In this document: positions 17,013 to 21,872 of the stretch, piece by piece
Layout: the number at the start of each line of letters is the position of its first letter
How positions within the stretch are numbered: the first letter of the stretch is position 1
Source: an uncultured Lachnospiraceae bacterium
Lineage (GTDB): Bacteria > Bacillota_A > Clostridia > Lachnospirales > Lachnospiraceae
Assembly (NCBI GenBank): GCA_902795985.1
Contig: CADBNG010000426.1
Span: forward strand, 1 to 21,872
Reading direction: 5' to 3'
Length of the DNA: 21,872 bases
Program-made: the position numbers and the translations under genes
The notes under the pieces: model-generated
Database searches by the model: none
What the model saw: the letters and a program-made list of their open reading frames with translations, nothing else
What the model was told of the DNA's origin: nothing

Positions 17013-18307
17013 ATCAGGAAATGAGTTTTTATGCCGTCTGCGGCATTTCAGAGGAAGTTTTTAATTATACCGGGAAAATATGGGATAGCCTTTCTGAAAG
17101 GTTTGAGCGCATCGACCGTATTTCGGAATGCAATCAGCTGAAAGTACTGGAGGCGATGCAGACCTGCCGTGTGGCGGAAAACTGTCTGTATCCGTCGTCC
17201 GGTTACGGGTATAACGATGTGGGAAGAGACGCGCTGGAACAGGTCTACGCCCGGATTTTCCATACGGAAGACGCGCTGGTCAGGCCGGCTATCGTCTGCG
17301 GGACGCATGCCATTGCCACGGCGCTGGCAGGAAATTTAAGGCCCGGAGACGTACTGTATTCCCCCGCCGGAAAACCTTACGACACGCTGGAAGAGGTAAT
17401 CGGGATCCGTCCGTCCAAAGGATCGTTCGCGGAATACGGAATTACCTATAAGCAGACAGACCTGCTGCCGGACAGTTCCTTTGATTACGATTCCATCCGC
17501 AGGGATTTCCCGGATAAAACAAAAATCGTTATGATCCAGCGGTCCAAGGGTTACCAGACCCGGCCCTCTTTTACGATTGAAAAAATCCGGGAATTAATCG
17601 CTTTTATACGGAATCTGCGCAAAGACGTCATCGTTTTTGTTGATAACTGTTACGGGGAGTTTGTGGAAACGGAAGAGCCGACGGACGCGGGCGCGGACCT
17701 GATCGCCGGTTCCCTGATCAAGAACCCAGGAGGAGGGCTTGCCGCGCTGGGCGGTTATATTGCGGGCCGGAAGGAATACGTGGAAAACGCGGCGTTCCGC
17801 CTGACGACACCCGGCCTCGGAAAAGAAGTCGGAGCTTCGGTTGGGAACACCAATAAAGATGCTTTTCAGGGGCTGTTCCTTTCTCCTTCCGTTACGGCTT
17901 CGGCACTGAAGGCCGCTGTTTTCGCCTCCGCGATTTACGAAAGCCTGGGCTTTGAAACCGTCCCGCGGGCAGGGGAGGAGCGGACCGATATTATCCAGTC
18001 CGTTGTTTTCCGAAATGAGAAGGCCATGATCGCTTTTTGTCAGGGAATCCAGCAGGCCGCGCCGGTGGACTCCTTTGTTTCCTGTGAACCCTGGGCGATG
18101 CCAGGCTATGATTCGGACGTCATTATGGCGGCCGGCGCCTTTGTTTCCGGTTCTTCCATTGAACTGAGCGCGGACGGGCCCGTGATCCCGCCCTATGCCG
18201 TTTACTTTCAGGGCGGCCTGACCTGGCAGCACGGCAAATTCGGAATCATTAAGACAGTCCAGGCTCTGTGTGATGCCGGAGTCATTCGTAAGGAGGATTT
18301 AATATGA
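17009..18307 (+). CDS. YnbB-type PLP enzyme (methionine gamma-lyase family, aluminum resistance family)
   Basis: A fold-type I PLP enzyme of 432 residues. The family is annotated as methionine gamma-lyase-like or aluminum-resistance protein, and its physiological substrate is poorly defined. Visible signatures are SSGYGYNDVGRDALE (63-77), the cofactor-binding region RPAIVCGTHAIATAL (92-106), an Asp in VFVDNCYGEF (D212) and the probable Schiff-base lysine K238 in AGSLIKNPGGGLA. The C-terminus ends with YAVYFQGGLTWQHGKFG. It overlaps miaA by four bases (ATGA) and the next gene likewise. This gene commonly sits near miaA in Clostridia-type genomes. I would not claim methionine gamma-lyase activity from sequence alone. 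Confidence 0.88.
   Translation: MNQEMSFYAVCGISEEVFNYTGKIWDSLSERFERIDRISECNQLKVLEAMQTCRVAENCLYPSSGYGYNDVGRDALEQVYARIFHTEDALVRPAIVCGTHAIATALAGNLRPGDVLYSPAGKPYDTLEEVIGIRPSKGSFAEYGITYKQTDLLPDSSFDYDSIRRDFPDKTKIVMIQRSKGYQTRPSFTIEKIRELIAFIRNLRKDVIVFVDNCYGEFVETEEPTDAGADLIAGSLIKNPGGGLAALGGYIAGRKEYVENAAFRLTTPGLGKEVGASVGNTNKDAFQGLFLSPSVTASALKAAVFASAIYESLGFETVPRAGEERTDIIQSVVFRNEKAMIAFCQGIQQAAPVDSFVSCEPWAMPGYDSDVIMAAGAFVSGSSIELSADGPVIPPYAVYFQGGLTWQHGKFGIIKTVQALCDAGVIRKEDLI
18290..18296 (+). promoter_or_regulatory. strong ribosome binding site for the BaiN-like gene
   Basis: A full AAGGAGG core lies seven bases before the ATG at 18304, inside the end of the preceding gene. It is the strongest such site seen within the nine-gene array and may raise expression of the first flavoprotein relative to upstream genes. 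Confidence 0.75.
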
Positions 18308-19488
18308 GCAGCATCGTGATTATCGGGGGAGGAGCTTCCGGCATCACCGCCGCAATCCACGCCGCGAAAGCCGGGGCAAAAGTAACGGTCCTGGAAAGGG
18401 AAAACAAACCCTTGAAAAAACTGGCCGCAACCGGCAACGGAAAATGCAATCTCACAAATCTTTCCGCCGGCGGGGATGCGTTCCTGAGCTCCTCGCCGAA
18501 AAAGGCCGGAAGGATTTTCAAAAAATTCGGTCTGACAGAGACCTTTGCCTTCTTTGAAAACCTGGGCATTCTTTTTGTGGAAAAAGACGACAAACGGATT
18601 TATCCGGCCTGCGAAAGCGCCCCCCAGGTTGTCAAACTCCTTTTATTCGAGGCGGAAAGCCAGGGCGTTAAGATCAAAACAAACGAAAAGGTAACCGACA
18701 TCGAAAAAACGGAAAACGGCTTTCTTGTGCGCACACAGAGCTGGGAATACCCCGCGGATAAAGTGATCGTGTCGTGCGGCACCAATGCCTCGGTTTCCGC
18801 GTCGGATCCGGTTTTCGCGGAAACAGCAGCCGGAAAATTCCATCTTCGCCACTCCCGGTATCTTCCTGCGCTTACCCGGCTTTACGGCAGCGGAGAGTAC
18901 CAGAAGCAGTGGGCCGGCGTGCGGACTTTTGCCGTGATCCGCATGTTTGTAAACGGGGAAAACGTTTCCGAAACGTTCGGAGAGCTGCAGCTGACCGAAA
19001 CCGGCATTTCCGGCATTCCCGTGTTCGACCTGAGCCGCAACGTCAACATCCTTCTTGCCAGGGGCGAGGAAGTAACCGTCCATATTGATTTCTTCCCGGA
19101 CTCGGAAGAGCCTTACGTGGCGGAAATGATCCGGAAGATTCAGGAAAAAGCTCCCTATAAATCCATCCGGACGGCTCTTTTAGGCGTCCTTCCGGAGAAA
19201 CTGGTCCGTGCCATTGTTGAAATCGGGATGACGCCGGACGAGGCAGCCCATATTCTGAAGGATTTCATATTCCCGGTCACCGGACCTTCCCGGATTGAAG
19301 AAGCCCAGGTCTGCTCCGGCGGAATTGACCTGACCGAACTGACCGATAACCTGGAATGCAAAAAAGTGCCCGGCCTTTATATTACCGGCGAAGCCCTCGA
19401 CGCGGACGGCTGCTGCGGCGGATTCAACCTGCAGTGGGCCTGGACAACGGGCGCGCTGGCCGGAACGGCCGCTGCTGGTGAATCATGA
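18304..19488 (+). CDS. BaiN/HI0933-family NAD(P)/FAD-dependent oxidoreductase
   Basis: The protein has 394 residues, near the family's usual 400-420. An N-terminal Rossmann motif IVIIGGGASGITAAIHAAKAG binds the FAD ADP moiety. The family motif LKKLAATGNGKCNLTN (37-52) follows. A C-terminal CSGGIDLTEL (337-346) and GLYITGEALDADGCCGGFNL (357-376) complete the FAD site. This COG2081-type family is widespread and mostly uncharacterised; one member (BaiN) was linked to bile-acid dehydroxylation in Clostridium scindens, but that role cannot be assumed here because no bai genes are present in the window. It overlaps both neighbours by four bases. Confidence 0.92.
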   Translation: MSSIVIIGGGASGITAAIHAAKAGAKVTVLERENKPLKKLAATGNGKCNLTNLSAGGDAFLSSSPKKAGRIFKKFGLTETFAFFENLGILFVEKDDKRIYPACESAPQVVKLLLFEAESQGVKIKTNEKVTDIEKTENGFLVRTQSWEYPADKVIVSCGTNASVSASDPVFAETAAGKFHLRHSRYLPALTRLYGSGEYQKQWAGVRTFAVIRMFVNGENVSETFGELQLTETGISGIPVFDLSRNVNILLARGEEVTVHIDFFPDSEEPYVAEMIRKIQEKAPYKSIRTALLGVLPEKLVRAIVEIGMTPDEAAHILKDFIFPVTGPSRIEEAQVCSGGIDLTELTDNLECKKVPGLYITGEALDADGCCGGFNLQWAWTTGALAGTAAAGES

Positions 19489-21131
19489 TACGTATCAATT
19501 CGCTGAAAATTCCTCCCGAATACCGTCAGGAAGACCTGAGCGCAGCTGCCGCTGCGCTTCTTGGCCTGCCGGAGGAAGACATTCTTTCCGTCCGTATCGC
19601 CCGCCGTTCCATTGAAGCCAGAAAAAAAGAAGCCCTTTGTTTCGTTTTTTCACTGGTTCTTTCGGTCCGGGACGAAAAAAAGGTCCGGTCCTTCTTCCGC
19701 ACACACAAAGGACGGTCCCTTCAGAACCGGCACAGTGTGACTTTTATCGAAAAAGAACAGAAGTATCATTTTCCGTATCGAAGGAACAGCGATTTGCCCC
19801 AGGAAAATAAGGCTCCGCGTCCGCTGATTATCGGCTGCGGACCCGCGGGCCTTCTTTGTGCCTATGAACTGGCGAACGCCGGCTGGAACCCGGTTGTCAT
19901 CGAACGCGGCGCCGCTGTGGAGGACCGGGTCCGGATTGTCAATACTTTCTGGGAAACGGGCCGGCTGGATCCCCGCTGCAACGTTCAGTTCGGTGAGGGC
20001 GGAGCCGGAACCTTTTCGGACGGAAAGCTCAACACCGGGGTCCGGGACCGGTTCGGACGTTCCGAGGAAGTGCTGGAACTGTTCGTCCGCTGCGGCGCGC
20101 CGGAGGAAATCCTTTATGACGCCCGCCCCCACATCGGAAGCGACCTGCTGGTGCCGATGGTCAGGAATCTCCGCGAAAAAATCCGTTCGCTGGGAGGAGA
20201 ATTCCTTTTCAATACGGAAGCGAAAGAGCTGCAGATAAAAGACGGACATGTTTGCGGAGTTCGTCTTTCAGACAATCGTATCATTCCCGGAAGCTGCGTT
20301 ATTCTTGCCATCGGACACAGTGCAAGAAATACGTTCCGCATGCTTTATGAAAAAGGCGTGGAGATGGAAGCGAAAGCTTTTGCGGTGGGGGTCCGGAGCG
20401 AGCAGGATCAGGAAAAAATCAACCGAAACCAATGGGGGCCCGATTATCCCCGTTCACTGGGCGCGGCTCCCTATAAGCTGACCTGGAAAACATCCGAGGG
20501 CCGCGGGGTATATACTTTCTGTATGTGTCCGGGAGGAATGGTGGTCAATGCTTCTTCGGAAAACGGAAGGCTTGCCGTCAACGGAATGAGCCTTAGCCGC
20601 CGTGACAGCGGCCGTGCCAATTCCGCGGTGATCGTGACGGTCACTCCGGAGGATTATTCTTCTTTCGCGAAAGACGGCATTCCTGCGGAGTTATCCGGCG
20701 TCGCGTTTCAGGAGGAAATGGAGGAAAAAGCGTTTCAGGCCGGAGGCGGGGCCATCCCGGTTCAGCTGTTCCGTGACATGAAAGAGCATCGGATCACCGA
20801 AACACTGCCGGAAGGCTGCCATAAAGGAGCTGTTCAAAGCGCCGATCTTCATTCCGTTCTGCCGGATTACGTGGTTCGGTCGCTGATTGAAGGAATCGAA
20901 GCCTTCGACCGTAAAATCCCCGGTTACGCGGATTCTCTTCTTTATGCGGTGGAAAGCCGGACTTCCTCCCCGGTCCGCATCCTGCGCGACGAAACCGGGC
21001 AGAGCAATATCCGCGGTCTTTTTCCCTGCGGGGAAGGGGCCGGGTACGCCGGCGGCATTCTTTCCGCCGCGATCGACGGAATTAAAATTGCGGAAAAAGC
21101 CGCGGAATCGATATCTGGGCCTCTTTTCTGA
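19485..21131 (+). CDS. COG2509-type FAD-dependent dehydrogenase
   Basis: The protein has 548 residues. The N-terminal 105 residues form a small domain typical of this family and contain RIARRSIEARKKE, FVFSLVLSV. The FAD-binding motif PLIIGCGPAGLLCAYELA (113-130) follows, then CNVQFGEGGAGTFSDGKLNT, which is characteristic. Near the C-terminus VESRTSSPVRI and GLFPCGEGAGYAGGILSAA close the flavin site. Function is not established for the family; it is common next to miaA/mutL or BaiN-like genes in clostridia. The ATG overlaps the preceding stop as ATGA (19485-19488). It is the last gene of the array; no hairpin terminator is evident in the 147 bases before rho. Confidence 0.88.
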   Translation: MIRINSLKIPPEYRQEDLSAAAAALLGLPEEDILSVRIARRSIEARKKEALCFVFSLVLSVRDEKKVRSFFRTHKGRSLQNRHSVTFIEKEQKYHFPYRRNSDLPQENKAPRPLIIGCGPAGLLCAYELANAGWNPVVIERGAAVEDRVRIVNTFWETGRLDPRCNVQFGEGGAGTFSDGKLNTGVRDRFGRSEEVLELFVRCGAPEEILYDARPHIGSDLLVPMVRNLREKIRSLGGEFLFNTEAKELQIKDGHVCGVRLSDNRIIPGSCVILAIGHSARNTFRMLYEKGVEMEAKAFAVGVRSEQDQEKINRNQWGPDYPRSLGAAPYKLTWKTSEGRGVYTFCMCPGGMVVNASSENGRLAVNGMSLSRRDSGRANSAVIVTVTPEDYSSFAKDGIPAELSGVAFQEEMEEKAFQAGGGAIPVQLFRDMKEHRITETLPEGCHKGAVQSADLHSVLPDYVVRSLIEGIEAFDRKIPGYADSLLYAVESRTSSPVRILRDETGQSNIRGLFPCGEGAGYAGGILSAAIDGIKIAEKAAESISGPLF

Positions 21132-21146
21132 AATCCGCACAAGATG

Positions 21147-21175
21147 TTGACAGCGTCCGCGTTTTGCATTATATT
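21147..21175 (+). promoter_or_regulatory. strong sigma-A promoter for rho
   Basis: TTGACA at 21147-21152 is a perfect -35, followed after 17 bases by TATATT at 21170-21175. This is the best promoter match in the window. It predicts a leader of about 95 bases before the Rho start codon and an expression of rho independent of the upstream array. Confidence 0.75.
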
Positions 21176-21193
21176 ATTCAAAGCAGGTTTCCA

Positions 21194-21224
21194 GACTGCA
21201 GTCAAGTGAAGTATCGGCGCCGAT
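21194..21224 (+). promoter_or_regulatory. rho leader with two short perfect palindromes
   Basis: GACTGCAGTC at 21194-21203 and ATCGGCGCCGAT at 21213-21224 are each perfectly self-complementary and only nine bases apart. They lie in the predicted 5' leader of rho. They could be operator half-sites or dimer-forming RNA elements; as intramolecular hairpins they would have small loops and shorter stems. Rho is autoregulated in Escherichia coli by leader termination, but no equivalent is proven here. Confidence 0.35.
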
Positions 21225-21278
21225 CGCGCAATATTCCCTTTGAACTTTAATTGATTATTTATAGAGAGAGGTACGTTC

Positions 21279-21872
21279 ATGACGCGTGAAAAGTATGAGA
21301 CTCTGCCCCTGACGGAGCTAAAGGCTCTGGCGAAATACCGCGGGCTGAAGGGCTGCTCTACATTACGGAAATCCGAATTGATTGACCGGATGCTTCAGGA
21401 AGATGCGAAGATGGAGGCGGCCGCAGCAGCAGCTCCTGCTTCGGAGCCTGAAAAGGAAGCAGAAGCGGCACCGGCACCGGCCAGGAAGCGAACCGTTTCA
21501 AAAAAAGAAACGGAAACGGCTCCCACCCGCGCCGAACGGACTTTTACCCGCAAAACGAGCCGCACGGCGGAAGCGGAAAAGACTGAGCCTGCCGAAGCTG
21601 AAAGTCCCGCGCGCCGGGAAAATGCCGAAAAGCATGAACAGAGCAAGCTGGACAGCGGTCAGACGGTGGAAGGAATCCTCGAGGTCATGTCCGAAGGATT
21701 CGGCTTTATCCGGTCCGCCAATTTTCTTCCCGGGGAAAACGACGTCTATGTTTCCCCGTCCCAGATCCGCCGTTTCGGCCTGAAAACAGGTGACGTTCTC
21801 CGCGGAAACACCCGCATTAAAATGCAGAATGAAAAATTCTCCGCGCTTCTTTACGTCAATACCATCAACGGA
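21279..21872 (+). CDS. rho: transcription termination factor Rho, N-terminal part (3'-truncated)
   Basis: This runs off the right edge after 198 residues. The ATG has GAGAGG at 21266-21271 with a 7-base spacer. Residues about 5-42 form the Rho N-terminal helical domain (LTELKALAKYRGLKG, KSELIDRML). Residues 46-126 are a low-complexity, Ala/Glu/Lys/Arg-rich insert. From 129 the cold-shock-like RNA-binding domain begins: VEGILEVMSEGFGFIRS, then NDVYVSPSQIRRFGLKTGDV, matching Rho closely. The hexameric ATPase domain must lie beyond the window. Rho terminates untranslated transcripts by RNA-dependent ATP hydrolysis. Confidence 0.93.
   Translation, partial: MTREKYETLPLTELKALAKYRGLKGCSTLRKSELIDRMLQEDAKMEAAAAAAPASEPEKEAEAAPAPARKRTVSKKETETAPTRAERTFTRKTSRTAEAEKTEPAEAESPARRENAEKHEQSKLDSGQTVEGILEVMSEGFGFIRSANFLPGENDVYVSPSQIRRFGLKTGDVLRGNTRIKMQNEKFSALLYVNTING

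Noticed and set aside
18304..19488. Calling this gene a bile-acid dehydroxylation enzyme because of BaiN similarity
   Set aside because: The family is broad and no other bai genes are in the window, so only the flavoprotein family name is supported.
21382..21783. 133-residue plus-strand frame inside rho
   Set aside because: It is the Lys/Arg/Pro-rich alternate reading of the Rho low-complexity insert; the Rho frame has domain matches on both sides.

Overview
The window reads as chromosomal DNA from an anaerobic member of the Bacillota, most likely Clostridia and perhaps Lachnospiraceae-like. This is inferred from gene content, not from a database search. Supporting signs are the run miaB-mutS-mutL-miaA, a MutL carrying the endonuclease motifs of organisms without MutH, a YnbB-type PLP enzyme, BaiN-type and COG2509-type flavoproteins, a PucR-type regulator, and AAGGAGG-like ribosome binding sites. 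The DNA is fairly GC-rich by eye, except for one AT-rich intergenic region at about 7670-8113. No tRNA, rRNA, insertion sequence, integrase or CRISPR array was seen.

Layout. (1) 2-1960: the C-terminal part of an Lhr-like superfamily 2 helicase, cut by the left edge. (2) 2080-6001: two closely spaced plus-strand genes. The first is an unusual 699-residue protein combining a CBS-like pair, an SGNH-like segment and a citrate-lyase-ligase-like nucleotidyltransferase. The second is a membrane-anchored type B carboxylesterase. A 33-base perfect palindrome follows. (3) 6065-7669, minus strand: a PucR-type regulator convergent with the esterase and divergent from the next block. (4) 7670-8113: an AT-rich regulatory region with promoter-like sites on both strands. 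(5) 8114-21131: one tight nine-gene array, larB-larC-miaB-mutS-mutL-miaA-ynbB-like-baiN-like-COG2509, with most junctions overlapping by one to four bases. (6) 21147-21872: a near-consensus promoter, a leader with two palindromes, and the N-terminal 198 residues of Rho, running off the right edge.

How the genes fit together. The long array joins two steps of nickel-pincer cofactor synthesis (LarB, LarC; LarE and LarA are absent here), both enzymes that make ms2i6A at tRNA position 37 (MiaA, MiaB), the MutS-MutL mismatch repair pair, a PLP sulfur-amino-acid lyase homologue and two flavoproteins. The miaB/mutS/mutL/miaA part is a familiar housekeeping arrangement. The nickel-pincer genes at its head, under a strong-looking promoter facing a PucR-type regulator, are the less expected part.

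The best candidate for something little described is the 2080-4179 protein and its esterase neighbour. I cannot assign a substrate to either. All residue numbers were counted by hand from the translations.
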